Assembly: GCF_030272615.1 (NCBI RefSeq)
Contig: NC_081410.1
Location: 112,358,433-112,422,432 of the forward strand
Direction: 5' to 3'
Origin: Cryptomeria japonica
Taxonomy: Eukaryota; Streptophyta; Pinopsida; Cupressales; Cupressaceae
Length of the DNA: 64,000 bases
Shown here: one piece after another, positions 46,670-58,460 of the stretch
Layout of the letters: each line of letters starts with the position of its first letter
Position numbering within the stretch: the first letter of the stretch is position 1
The notes under the pieces: generated by a model
Databases searched by the model: none
The model's input: only the letters and a program-made list of their open reading frames with translations
Told to the model about the DNA's origin: nothing
Made by a program: the position numbers and the translations under genes

Positions 46670-47843
46670 AGCAAATAAATGTCTTCCATTCAACCATCTG
46701 CTTCATAAGAATGCACATTTCAAGTGGGAAGACAAATGTGTAGAACCATTCCACCAATTGTTACAATATCTAATGAATCCACTAGTTTTGGTACCACCAA
46801 TAGCAGGAAATCCACTCATCCACTATATATCAGCAACATAAGTGTCACTGGGGGCACTACTGGCATAAGAAGATCCAACAGGAAAGGAAAGGGATATCTA
46901 CTACATTAGCAAGACTTTGAATGGATATGAACTCAACTATACATTCATTGAAAAATATTGTTTGGTTGTGGTGTTTGCCTCTCAAAAATTTTGTCACTAC
47001 ATGCTAGCCCATACAATCAAGCTAGTAGCAAAGATTGACCCACTAAAGTATCTACTTAGTAAAGTCGCTCTCACTGGGAGGTTAGCAAAATGGGTTATGA
47101 TCCTAAATGAGTTTGACATTCAATACATAGAATGAAGAGCCATCAAAGGACAAACAATTGCAAATCAATTGGCAGAAGCACCTTTACTAGACAAAAATCC
47201 ACCACAGGTGGAATTTATAGATACAAATGTGCTCACTTTCACACCCAAGCAATGGACCTTATACTTTGATGGATCCTATAACCAACATGGATCAGGTGCC
47301 GACATTGTGTTCATCACTCCAAAGGGATACACACTTCCAAGATCCTACATATTAATGTTCTCCTGCACCAATAACATTGCTGAGTATGAAGCCTTGTTCA
47401 TTGGTATCAAAATAGCTATGGAATGGAGAATCACAGAATTGAAAGTCTATGGAGATTCTGAATTAGTATTCAATCAGGTCAATAATGATTATCAAACAAA
47501 GGATGACAAGTTGATGCCCTATAAATGCATGGTGGACAATTTCAAGAAGTATTTTGTGCACATCACCTTCAAGCAAATTCCAAGGTTGGATAATAGAGTT
47601 GTTGATGCAATGGCCCCTATTTCATTGCTCCTATAACTTCCAGATAAATAGAATCATTATGAATTCTTGGTGGAGCAATTATTTTCCCCAGTCTATGACA
47701 ATTCACAATCCCAAGTTATATGTGCCCTAACCAGTTCTGATACCCCTCTATACGGGAAAATCCATGACTATCTCAAAGAAAATACTCTCCCACCTGACTT
47801 ATCTCGCAACCAAAAAAGAAACTTTATCTGACAAGCAGCCTGC
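46670..47843 (+). pseudogene. Older Ty3/gypsy RT-RNase H fragment, left half
   Basis: Reading from about 46670: the end of a Ty3/gypsy RT (FISQLANKCLPF), RT-linked RNase H (YYISKTLNGYELNYT, YMLAHTIKLVAKIDPL), then a second RNase H of archaeal type (LYFDGSYNQHGSGA, NNIAEYEALFIGI, VYGDSELV). Two RNase H domains are typical of Tat/Ogre-type plant elements. There are several in-frame stops: TAA twice in 46820-46880, TGA near 47133 and later ones. At 47843 the frame is interrupted by the 9.4-kb element; the integrase continues at 57226. Confidence 0.85.
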
Positions 47844-49105
47844 TATTCAACCCAACAATAATAATAATAACTCTACTTGAAGTCTCAACCCGAAGTTTGG
47901 ACATTCACTTTGTGAAGTCACTATTTCCATAGCTAGTGTTCGTTTGATTGTCAACCTAGGGACGTGATACTTGAAATGGATCTGCACTATATATGCACTG
48001 TGTTCCTTCAATAGCTGCCCTGCATTACTGCAACAACTAACATCTATGCGGAAAAGGTAAGCAAGAATTGAAACTATTGAAAGGCTACAGGGAAACTTAT
48101 GATTAAAATAAATTCATTCAACCAATACTGGCTAAGTTCAATGCTGCCAAACAAGAATTATTCTGTTTTGGTTTGGTTGCAGGAACAGTCAATAGATCTG
48201 TTTCTAATGGTTGTAGGAACAGTCAATGCAAGAACATCTATTACAGCTAAAGAAGAAAACTAATTTTAACAAAGGCATATGAACACTCACCAAGTGAGGC
48301 CCCTTAGATGAGTGCTTCCAGGCTTCCCAAAAGCAACTCTAAATGCTCAGAATAACATACCTTTATTCATTGTTCTTCGAAAGTCGTTACCTGATTCAAA
48401 ATCAAAAGAAACTCAAAACACTTGTAACTTTATTTCTAAAATCCTCTACTCTGCTTCTTCTCTTTTCTATCTAACCTACGAAAAGAGATAAAAACCCTTA
48501 TTTAAAAGAAAACAACTACTTCCTACAACATAGATCACGCTGATAAGAAGAGGCAGATAACTAATCAAGAAAGGAAACAATCGAAGTTAAGTCACTGATA
48601 ATGTGGATCTAAACCAAACCATAGTCATAACATATCATGGCGTTATTTACAACACTAATGTCCACTTGAGTAAGACATCAGTAAGCATTGTGTGATTACT
48701 TTTCCTTTGTCATTCCTTATGCTCATCAACATTTCTGTTGATTCAGTCTTTCAGTCACCTCCTTGAATATCTCTTTCTGCAATTGGCATGATAGGAAAGC
48801 CTTCTCAACAGCATCAATTTATTCCTGCAATTGAAAAGAAAGAACATACACATCTATTTTAATTAATCAAAACATCTATTAATTTAACACATGATATTAC
48901 CTAAGACAATCCGCATGGCAACATGAATGAATAACATGGCTGCAGGAACAAACTGACAAAGGCAAAACATGTTTTAATAGGTTCAGGCTAACATCTGAAA
49001 TACATATAGTCAACTTTTGATACATCAGCACTATCGTGTAAATTAAAATATGAGAAAAACTTAAGAGTTCTGGGGATAAAAATATGCTAATGTCTCAACT
49101 CATCA
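47844..49105 (-). repeat. 3' LTR of the Athila-like element
   Basis: Minus orientation starts TGATGAGTTGAG at 49105 and ends at 47844 as TTGAATA, where the final CA has become TA. It is the partner of 55963-57225. Confidence 0.92.
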
Positions 49106-49116
49106 TGCCCCCCAAC
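49106..49116 (-). promoter_or_regulatory. Polypurine tract
   Basis: On the minus strand GTTGGGGGGCA lies directly before the 3' LTR start and fits a plus-strand primer site. Confidence 0.8.
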
Positions 49117-50874
49117 TTAAAGTCTTGTTGATCCTCCAACAAGAGGAAAATTCTTGATTCTAGCACTAACTCTTAAGTCACTAATGATTCCTTGACCTGT
49201 TCCTCCTAAAGCTAAATTCCAATAAAACCCCTCCATCTTTTCTAGTCTAGACCATCTAGCCTCCTCTGTAACTACTTCATAGGGCTGATATGTAACCTTA
49301 CATCCCAACAATGTCCACATAAGTATAGGGGGCTAAAAGATCAAAGGTAACCAGTTATTGGTTTTCATCCTACCCAGTTGGATATATTTAGGGTCTCTTT
49401 GCATAGTTGCATGAAAATTTGGTAGTGAATGAGGTTCCCCTTGTTTCAATTCTTCTGGCAAATTATTCTAGCACTGAGTTAGGCCTTTGATTGCAGCTGC
49501 ACTTTCATTTTGAACTAAATGCTCATATGCCTAGAATATTTCTTCCCTCATTGGCAACACTTGATTCCTCACATCTTGCCTTACCAATGGCTTTTGTCAT
49601 TCATAATAGAGAACTCTTGGCTCTTTTGCTTCCTTCTTTAGTGGCAATGGACAATCAAATTCAATATCCCTATGTGTTCTGGTCTGTGCTCCCATTTCGA
49701 TCTCATTCTGAATCCATGACATCAAGGATTTTATGTGGATATTACCAATGTATATCAAGGGATTTCACTCGCTGTCAGAAGTTACAACATAGTTATGCAA
49801 GTAAAGTTCACACAATAAATTTTTCACAACTGTTGGGGAAGTCTGATGGGCATCATAAAATTCCTCAGGGATTTCTAAAGAAGGGCTAAGGTCCTTGACG
49901 ATGTGGTTTAATTTAAAATTTAAATATCGCTCTTTCAAATGCAAAGCATAAACTCTTGGTGGTGCCCTACATTGCATTAACTTGGGGACCATACTAGTGA
50001 TTGTATCAATTTTGGCTTCTAATTATTCAATTTTATTATCCCTTTTTTCAATTTTCTTTTGTTGTTTGTCAATAATCCCTTGCAATCTAGCCCTCTCTAT
50101 CTCCTACTGCCTATAAAATGTTAATGCAATAGATAAACTAATGAGGGATGATGAAGGTCTAATAGCTATTACCTTAGGACGTAGAATGTATTCAATAGGT
50201 TCCTCAAGTTGTTCTGCCACATATGCCAGACTTGAAAGTCTGTCAACATCATCCTCCTTCTGAATTTCAACCTTTGTTGGGCTCTCTTCTTTTGATGCTT
50301 CCACTGAAATAACCTTTGTTGCATCACCTGTTGGTTGGACTTTTTGGGTACTACTCCGAGTTCTTCTTGCATAAACCTTTGGAGTGGTTGCAGGAACGGT
50401 TTCTACCTATGGCTTTGTTGTAGGAGTATTTCTCTTCAGTCTACGCCTCTTGGCTACAAGGGAAACTTGAGTTGCCTACAGTTGAACCATAGGTTCATCA
50501 TTTGCATTAATTACTTCTAATTCCTTCCCTTTTCTTTTATAAGATGCCACTTCTCTTTGAAAAGATGTGGAGGGTTTTTTCTCCTTGATGTATTTATCAT
50601 GCCACTTGGCTCTTTGATTTTGGATTAGTTCTGTCTATTGGACAACCAATTCTCTCCATTCATCCAAAGCATTCAATTGTTGAATACGACATTTTTGTGC
50701 TTCAGAAAGTGTCATATTTAATTGCAAAGCTATCCTTAGAATTTTATGCTCAAACTCAATAGGCATCATTGTTTCTTTTTCATACACCATCTCAAAAGGT
50801 GTAAAACCAATTGGTGTCTTCCAAGTTGTTCTATATGTCCAAATTGCTTCTAAAAGTCTGTGAGACTAGTCTTT
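49117..50874 (-). pseudogene. Post-integrase coding extension, about 585 codons
   Basis: The integrase frame continues on the minus strand from 50874 to the polypurine tract without a frameshift, broken by about a dozen in-frame stops (mostly TAG). After the usual integrase tail (LLEAIWTYRTTWKTP, then GFTPFEMVYEKE) comes Lys/Arg-rich sequence, then a coiled-coil stretch (ERARLQGIIDKQQKKIEKR). A long region without a known domain follows, containing RVYALHLKERYLNF and NNWLPLIF, and the frame ends with MEGFYWNLALGGTGQG. Athila elements often have an env-like gene here. I see no signal peptide or clear membrane span, and the frame is fused to integrase rather than separate. Confidence 0.6.
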
Positions 50875-51731
50875 TTAATGAACAACCACTGTCTTGATAA
50901 GAATAGCCTCTAGCTCCCTATTTGTGACTTCTACCTGTCCATTATCTTGTGGATGATATGGGGTAGATTTTCTATGCCTTATATTGTATTCATTGACCAA
51001 GGCTACAATTAATGTAGAAGTAAATTGTGATGCTTGGTCCGATACAATTTCTCTTGGTACTCCATATCTTGTAAATATCTCCTCATAAAGGAACTCAGCC
51101 ACCTTATTATCTCTTGCATGTGTCATGGCGCGGGCTTCCACCCATTTGGTTACATAATCAGTACATACTAAAATGTAAGATTTTCTATTAGAAGGGGGAT
51201 CAATTGGGCCAACAAAATTTAATCCCCATTTATCAAACGGTGCAACCAATATTTGTGGATACAATGGCATCTCATCAGATTTAGTAGGTCTCCCCATGCA
51301 CTGACATCTATCACATTTCCTTGTATATTGTGTTGCATCCTTATATAATGTTGGCCAATATAATATCCTATGTTCAGTATTTTGAGTGTTGTTCTCTTAG
51401 CAGCAAAATGTCCTCCAAATGCCTCATCATGACATGCATGTATGATATCATATGTTTCATCTTCTCTTACACATCTTCTCATGACTTGGTCAAGTCCAAT
51501 ATAAAACAAACAATCAGCAATCCATGAGAAGTTAAATCTTTTCTCAACTAGAAACCTTCTTTCTTTAGGAGAGAAATGAATTGTCATTTTAGCAGCAGCT
51601 AAATAATTGGCAATATGAGCATACCAGGGAGTGTGGGCTTGTATAATGAATAGATGTTCATCCAAAAAAGCATCATCTATGGTTGTAGGATCCTCTTGCA
51701 ACTGAAGCCTTGAAAGACAATCTGCAATCAC
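50875..51731 (-). pseudogene. Ty3/gypsy integrase, frameshifted
   Basis: HHCC zinc region (HACHDEAFGGHF, then CDRC after the frameshift near 51290). The catalytic core shows VCTDYVTKWVEA (Asp), VSDQASQF (Asp) and PYHPQDNGQVEVTN (Glu), the complete D, D, E set. The enzyme would insert the DNA copy into the genome. A TAA at 50875-50877 ends the open frame. Confidence 0.88.
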
Positions 51732-52680
51732 ATTGGACTTTCCTGGTTTATCAATAACCGTGATATCAAATTCCTACATCAATAGTAACCAGCAAGCTAA
51801 TGTACTAGTAATTCAAGGCTTATTCATGAGATATCTGATTGCAGTATGATCAGTATGCACAAATATGGGATATCATGTTATATAGTGCCTGAATTTGTTG
51901 AGTGCATATATAATTGCTAACATTTCTTTTTCAGTGATTGTGTAATTTAACTCAGGCCCCTACAAGTTCTTGCTAATATAATATATTGCACTCTCCAAGT
52001 TATCAACCTTATGTCCTAAGACTGCTCCTATTGCATAATCAGATACATTCGTATGAATTTGAAATGGTAAAGACCAATTCGGACCTTTAAGAACTAGTGC
52101 TTCGGTCAAAGCTTGCTTGAGCTTTAAGAAAGCTTCATTGCATGAAGAAGTCCATTTAAATTCGATATCCTTGGTAAGTAAAGAATATAAGGGACTTGCA
52201 GTTTTGCTAAAATCTTTGATAAACCTTCTATAATATCCAGCATGACTAAGAAAACTTCTGACATCTTTTTGCTTTACTGGTGCATTGATATTTTGAATTA
52301 CTTCAATTTTTGTTGGGTCAACTTGTATTCCTTTTATAGAGATATGATGACCAAGGACTATACCTTCCTGCATCATAATGAAGCACTTCTCACTGTTTAA
52401 TGACAAACTATAGTCTTCACACCATTGCAAAACTTTCTTCAGGTTCTCTAATGCTTCTTCAAATTCAAAACCATAAGTTGTAAAGTCATCCATATAAATT
52501 TCCATGATGTCTTGGGAAATATCTGAAAATATGCTTATCACTACTCTTTGAAAAGTGGTTGGAGCATTACATAATCCAAAAGGAAGAACAAAATATGCAT
52601 ATGTTCACTGAGGACAAGTAAATGTAGTCTTCTCTTGATCCTCTAGGGCAATTTGAATCTGGTTGTAGCCACTGAAATGA
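51732..52680 (-). pseudogene. Ty3/gypsy RT C-terminal part and RNase H
   Basis: Contains IYMDDFTTYGF (the catalytic YMDD), GYYRRFIKDFSK and the RNase H region with AIYYISKNL and FDITVIDKPGKSNVIADCLSR. Two TAG and other in-frame stops lie between 51960 and 51731. The frame change near 52680 separates it from the N-terminal half of the RT. Confidence 0.88.
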
Positions 52681-53718
52681 GAAGTATCTCTTCCCAGCCA
52701 AAGAGTCTAATACCTGATCCACAAATGGCAGTGGAAAATGATCTTTTCTGGTTGCTATGTTCAAAGCTCTATAATCAACACATACTCTCCATTTTCCTCC
52801 TTTCTTAGGAACTATCACCAAAGGTGATACCCATTGACTATCAGAGATAGGATAGATAAAACCAACTTTTAACAAATTCTGCAATTCCTCTTTAACTATT
52901 TCTTTTAATGCAGGATTGATTCTTCTTTGTGGCTCTCTAAGTGGGCTATAGTCTTCTTTTATGTAGATACAATGGGTACCAACTGTTGGATCGATTCCAT
53001 GCATATCCTTGTAATCCCATGCAAAGGCATGTTTATGACATTTGAGCAAGTCCATAAGTGTCACTTTTTGAGTTTCTGCAAGATCATTGTTGATATTCAA
53101 ATATTTATTTAAATCAACTTCTATTTTGATAGTAAGATCAATCTGGGATATATCAAAAAAATGAGAAGTACAGACTTCCTGCAGCAACAAAGTATGCAAT
53201 ATATTAGTGGTTGCAGGAAAGTCTAAGTCTGCAATATTTGGTACTAACTCCTGCAATTGTTGTTCTTGTTTTAACTCATTTGTCAGAATTTTATAAAGAA
53301 ATGAGTCTTCATCATGGAATTGAATGAATGGTCCTCTATTAATCATCATAAAGTGATTAATAGAGTCAACTCCTTCAGATTCTTCTCCCAAATTAGGCCA
53401 AACTAGTTGTTTTTTATCAAATTGGGGTTGAGCAGAAGAATACAAAGCTAATGTTTTTGTAGAGTTCCCATCTGAAATAGTCATATCCCCTGATCTACAT
53501 CCAATATATGCATCAGTTGTGGTGAGCCAAGGTCTTCCCAAAATCATCAGATATCCTCCTAATGTTGCCTTTGGAGACAAGATCATATAGTCTGTAAGGT
53601 ATTCCCAAGAATCCAAAGTAACAACCACATCTTCAATCATACCATCAGGTCGAATTGTAGAGCTGTCAGCAAGCTGTAGGACTGCAAGTATAGGTCTGAT
53701 ACTATTGATTTCAAGCCA
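52681..53718 (-). pseudogene. Protease-RT linker and RT fingers
   Basis: Carries the end of the protease-like region (LGGYLMILGRPWL), an acidic linker and the start of the RT: GFIYPISDSQWVSPLVIVPK and WRVCVDYRALN. The reading frame shifts at about 52680, just before the expected GYNQI block. Confidence 0.85.
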
Positions 53719-54069
53719 CTACATTACTTCTCTTGTCATCACATTAATGGTTGCACCTAAATCAACCAAAACATTCTTTATCTGAGTGCCATTAATGACT
53801 ATATTCACAACAGGACTACCAAGATCAAAATACTTAGGAATTGAAACTTTTCCTAACATAATATCTGCCAGTTGACCCATTACATGCACTTTTTGTGGAT
53901 CTTTCTTCTTCCTGCCAAGCTTTTTTAGAGATGCTTCCATAAGTGTCTTACTGTATATAGGAACATCTTTTATTGCTTGTAACAATGGGATTTTAATACA
54001 TACATATTTCAGTTGATCTATAATATCAAAACCTTGCTCTTGTTTTGTAAGAACTTCTTTTTCTTGCAA
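53719..54069 (-). pseudogene. Ty3/gypsy aspartic protease region
   Basis: VLVDLGATINVM carries the catalytic Asp. DLGA in place of DSG/DTG is common in plant gypsy proteases, so it is not a defect. A TAG at 53719-53721 ends the open stretch, and the frame then continues into the linker. The protease would cut the gag-pol polyprotein. Confidence 0.8.
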
Positions 54070-54639
54070 TCTCTAGGGAAATGGGGGTAGTCTATGTTTC
54101 TGAGGTATTGTGGTTGTTGGGATAGAGATTTCTTATTCTTCAGTCATTTCAGTTATAACTAGAGGAGATGGATTAGGCAGAGTTGTCCTGGATTTGAGGT
54201 GAATATCACTTATAGATAAAGAATAGGTTGGGTATTGATTAGGATCAGCTGAATAAACTTGTTGTTGTTGTTGAGATTTAATATTAGGATTTGGCATTTG
54301 CTGAGTGGACAACTATGTAGGTTTAGGTGGAATAGTAGTGGTTGTAGGGGGAGGCATTATTGCAGGTGGTTGTGGCTGTGGACCAGGCTATTGATATCCA
54401 AAAGATTGATTAGTCCATGGTTGACTCCCCCTCCATTGAGGAGTAGGTTTCCAATTCCCTTGAAACTGGTGCCCTTATGCCTGAGGTAGAGACAAATTTC
54501 CTTGTGGCTGCTACCACTATGGAATTTGACTAGCAAAATGTTGCCCTTGGCCTTGAGGACCATACCAGTTTGGATAACTACCAAAATTTTGAGCATATGG
54601 TGATTGCCATTGATTATTTGGTACATAAGAATTTCCACT
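54070..54639 (-). pseudogene. Gln/Pro-rich gag-protease linker with eight stops
   Basis: The linker is in the same phase as the flanking frames. It is rich in Gln, Pro, Asn and Trp (for example PQGQGQHF and PGPQPQPPA). I read eight in-frame stops, five TAG and three TAA, no TGA and no frameshift. Every one is at a place where Gln would suit the context. Confidence 0.7.
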
Positions 54640-55837
54640 TTAACCAGAAAAAGAAAGTGGATCCGGAGGCATACCTTGTCTTTGGAAATTTGGCCTTCTT
54701 TTAGCAACATAGAAAACTTGTTCATCATCACCTTGTATTGGCTTGAAGTCAGGATCCTCAAGATTTGCAACCATTTTACATTTGCAGTCTTTTTTCCTTT
54801 GTCTACAATGAGGGCAAAATTCTGCAAGAAATGCATTAGCTTCTTCATGCTTCTTCTTAGCTGAGAGTGTATCCAACTGAGTAGCCATATTGTTTATGAT
54901 ATCCTCCTTAAAGTCCTTCAACAAATGGCTAAGTTCCATTTCAGAAACTCCAGTACTAGATGTTGATGAAGGAACTCCTAGCTTCAAATGCATGTTTTTT
55001 TTTAGAAGCTAGTCTAGAATACTTCTTACAAATTTGTCCTATTTCATTCCATGTAGATTGTGTAATGTCACCTCCTCCCATAAGATCCAAAGCATCAGTG
55101 CATTCATCACTGATTCTCCTTAAAAATATCAGCTTGAGGGAATCTTAATTTAGAGTGATATGCTTGGACTCTAACACTAAATAGAAACCTTTCTAGGTAA
55201 TCCTCAAGACTTTCATCTTCTTTCTATGTCATTCTAAAAATATTATCCCCATGGTGATCAGTGCCTCTACAATAATCTTTATAGTTTGCAAGAAACAATC
55301 ATTTCATCTTGTCCCATGTATTGATTGTGCTACTACCCAAGCTCATAAACCATCTTAAAGATGATTCTTTCAAAGTGGAAGAAAATATTTTGAGTCTATG
55401 GGCATCTATAGTATAATCAAAACTCCTACAGAGAACATAAAACTCAAACAGAAATGTGTCTGGATCCTTTGTCACTAATCCATAGAATTTAGGGAGGGAA
55501 GAAGCCAGAATGTTCTTGAAATTAGCATTATCATGCTGATCATAGATGGGAAACTCAAATGTTGGGTCCAAAGGTGGGGGTGGATTATTCCCACCAGGAG
55601 GTGGGTTTCCTTTCTTTGGACTTGTGGGGGGGGGGGGGTTACTAAATGAAATTCTTCTTCTAGTGGTCCAAAAAGGAAATGAAGGCTGCCTTCAAGAAAT
55701 TCAAATTCAGGGTGGTTCAAGTTCTCTGGGATTTGATAAAGTTCAGCAAAATGATTTATATCTGGGGAATCAATTTCTGCATGATTAGGATGACTGGGTA
55801 GAAATCTACCTAGAACATCTCTTCTTTGCCTATGCAT
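54640..55837 (-). pseudogene. Ty3/gypsy gag, frameshifted
   Basis: The N-terminus starts at ATG 55837 (MHRQRRDVLGRFLP). A C13 run (minus strand; G13 at 55626-55638) marks a change of frame. Then comes the retrotransposon gag core (FKNILASSLPKFYGL, LKIFSSTLKESSLRWF, TINTWDKMK). A second frame change lies near an A9 run (54990-55010), and the end has a Cys-rich stretch CPHCRQRKKDCKC in place of a standard zinc knuckle. Confidence 0.82.
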
Positions 55838-55940
55838 GCAGGTTCATAAAATCTTTTCGAACAATCAGATATGCCAATAAAAAACAATTAAATAAAAATT
55901 GAAGAGGTAATAACCATAACAGGTTCTTAGTTTGACACCA

Positions 55941-55958
55941 TCCCCAACAACAACGCCA
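55941..55958 (-). promoter_or_regulatory. Primer-binding site, tRNA-Asp type, decayed
   Basis: Four bases inside the 5' LTR, TGGCGTTGTTGTTGGGGA on the minus strand matches the tRNA-Asp site common in Athila elements apart from four C-to-T changes. Confidence 0.8.
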
Positions 55959-55962
55959 AAAA

Positions 55963-57225
55963 TGTTCAACCCAACAATAAGAATAATAACTCTAGTTGAA
56001 GTCTCAACATGAAATTTGGACATTCACTTTGTGAAGTCACTATTTCCATAGCTAGTGTTCATTTGATTGTCAACCTAGGGTTTTAATACTTGAAATGGGT
56101 GTGCACTATATATGCACTAAGTTCCTTCAATAACTACCCTACATTACTGCAGCAACTAACATCTATGCAGAAAAGGTAAGCAAGAATTGAAACTATTGAA
56201 AGGCTACAAGAAAAATTTTGCATTAACATAAATTCATTCAAGCAATACTGGCTAAGTTCAATGCCGCCAAACAAGAATTACTCTATTTTGGTTTGGTTGC
56301 AGGAACAGTCAATGGATCTGTTTCCAATGGCTGCAAGAACAATCAATGCAAGAACGTCTACTATAGATAAAGAAGAAAACTAATTTTAACAAAGGCATAG
56401 GAACACTCACCAAGTGAGCCCCCTTGGATGAGTGCTTCTAGGCTTCCCAAAAACAACTCTAAATGCTCAAAATAACATATCTTTATTCATTGTTCTTGAG
56501 AAGTCATTACATGATTCAAAATCAAAAGAAACTCAAAACACTTGTAACTTTATTTCTAAAATCCTCTGCTCTGCTTCTTCTCTTTTCTATCTAACCTACA
56601 AAAAGAGATAAAGACCCTTATTTAACAGAAAATAACTACTTCTTACAACACAAATCACGTCGATAAGAAGAGGCGGATAACTAATCAAGAAAGGCAACAA
56701 CCAAAGTTAAGCCACTGATAATGTGGATCTAAATGGAACCACAGTCATAACATATTGTGGCAGTATTTACAACACTAATGTCCACTTGAGTAAGACATCA
56801 GTAACCATTGTGTGATTACTTTTCCTCTTCCGTTCCTTACACTCATCAACATTTATGTTGATTCGATCTTTCAGTCACCTCCTTGAATATCTCTTTCTGC
56901 AATTGGCATGATAGGAGAGCCTTCTTAGCAACATCAATTTATTCCTACAATTCAAAAGAAAGAACATACACATCTATTTTAATTAATCAAAACATCTATT
57001 AATTTCACACATGATATTCCCTAAGACAATCCGCATGGCAACAGGAATGAATAACATGGCTGCAGGAACAAACTGGCAAAGGCAAAACATGTTTTAATAC
57101 CTTCAAGCTAACATCTAAAATATATATAGTCAACTTTTCATACATCATTACTATCATGTAAATCAAAATATGAGAAAAAGTTAAGAGTTATAGGGATAAA
57201 AATATGCTAATGTCTCAACTCATCA
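55963..57225 (-). repeat. 5' LTR of the Athila-like element
   Basis: In minus orientation it begins TGATGAGTTGAG at 57225 and ends GGGTTGAACA at 55963 (1,263 bp). It contains a TATATA box-like run on the minus strand near 56118. Confidence 0.93.
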
Positions 57226-57620
57226 CCCACTACACCTTAACTATTGGCACACTTTATCATCGAGGTCTTGATGGTACTCTTCTTCGATGCTTCGATCGTA
57301 ATGAATCTAACTCTGCCTTACATGAGCTTCACAAAGGTATTTGTGGTATGCATTCAAGTGGTCCTACTCTTGCTAAGAAACTCCTAAGGATGGGATATTA
57401 TTGGCCGATAATGGAGAAAGAGTCTTATCAGTTTGCTAGGAAATGTCCTAAGTGCCAAATTCATGGCACCCTCATACATGCACTAGCGCAAGAGTTAGAA
57501 CCATTCACCACATCATGGCCTTTCTATCAATGGTTACTTAATCTAGTGGTAAAAATCCATCCTTCCTTGTCAAATGGGCACAAGTTCATCATCACGACCA
57601 CTAAGCAAGGAAAACTTTAA
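57226..57620 (+). pseudogene. Older Ty3/gypsy integrase fragment, right half
   Basis: Continues the element of 46670-47843: integrase zinc region with TLYHRGLDGTLLRC, H...H in ALHELHKGICGMH and CPKCQ, then the start of the core (FYQWLLNLVVKIHP, NGHKFIITTT). The catalytic part is cut off at about 57605 by the following GGCGAA-type DNA. The phase matches the left half across the insertion. Confidence 0.88.
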
Positions 57621-57639
57621 GAAACCCCCCTCTTGGACA

Positions 57640-58460
57640 AGGTGTAAAAACTTAGCGAAAGTTGTATAATTCCGAGGAAAATTTTAATTTTATTGGCAAA
57701 TTTTTGCGGTTTACGAAGAAAAATAATAATCTCCATTGGCGAATTAGCCATGATCGCTCAAAGTTTGTGAAAAATCCTTGTGAATTGTACTATTTTTAAA
57801 ACCCAAAAACTAATTGCATGGGCGAATGGTAATGTTTTTAAAACCAGAAAAATATTTGCATTGGCGATTTCAACCTCTTTTCAAACCATAAAAATAAAAT
57901 ATTGGCGATTTCATGCTATTTTCAAACCATAAAAATAAAATATTGGCGATTTCAAGCTATTTTCAAACCATAAAAATAAAATTTTGGCAATTTTAAGATA
58001 TTAACTTTAAGTAATTAAAACACGTGGCACACAGTCATCAACTCTATGCCTCTCATAGTCATCAACTCTCTCTATCTCCAACTCGCAAGCTGAAAATGCT
58101 AAGCCTTCTTAACCTTGAGATCTAGCGACTGAGGGAAACTGAACTGGCACTCGCCAATTCTTGACCACAAATGTTAAGTCCTTGTCACCACAACGACTTG
58201 GAGATAGTGGTAACTTAAAAACTTTAACCCTTGTCGCGTACTCACCAACATAAAACTGTTTATCTCAGCCCAACTCGAGACCTTGCGACCAAAGAAATTT
58301 CACTAACAATCTCTAGCTTGGTAACATAAAATGCTAACACCCAAAAAGCTAGAGACCTCGTGATGTAAACCCAAACCAACTTGTCACCAACTTGCGGCTT
58401 GATCACGTCTTCAGACATTTTACCTCGCGAGTTGGCGATAACCATAAAACTTAACCACAA
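57640..58460. repeat. GGCGAA-type repeat region
   Basis: Shows TAGCGAAAGTTG, TTGGCGAATTAGCC and GGGCGAATGG, and a 41-bp tandem array. The GGCGA(A/T) motif recurs as at 11000-11560, so both could be ends of one transposon family. No coding frame. Confidence 0.5.
57861..57990. repeat. Three and a part copies of a 41-bp unit
   Basis: TTGGCGATTTCAA.CT.TTTTC units start at 57861, 57902, 57943 and 57984. Confidence 0.93.

Larger units (their letters stand above)
47844..57225 (-). mobile_element. Athila-like Ty3/gypsy retrotransposon, full length
   Basis: A 9.4-kb element on the minus strand. It has two LTRs (55963-57225 and 47844-49105), a tRNA-Asp-type primer site, gag, protease, RT, RNase H, integrase, a long post-integrase coding extension and a polypurine tract. 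By hand I count about 8% differences over the first 330 bases of the two LTRs, so the insertion is old. Target bases are CCTGC (47839-47843) and CCCAC (57226-57230). The coding region has several frameshifts and many in-frame stops; it cannot move on its own. Confidence 0.92.

Noticed and set aside
53719-54069. Protease with mutated active site (DLG)
   Set aside because: DLGA is the ordinary form in many plant Ty3/gypsy elements.
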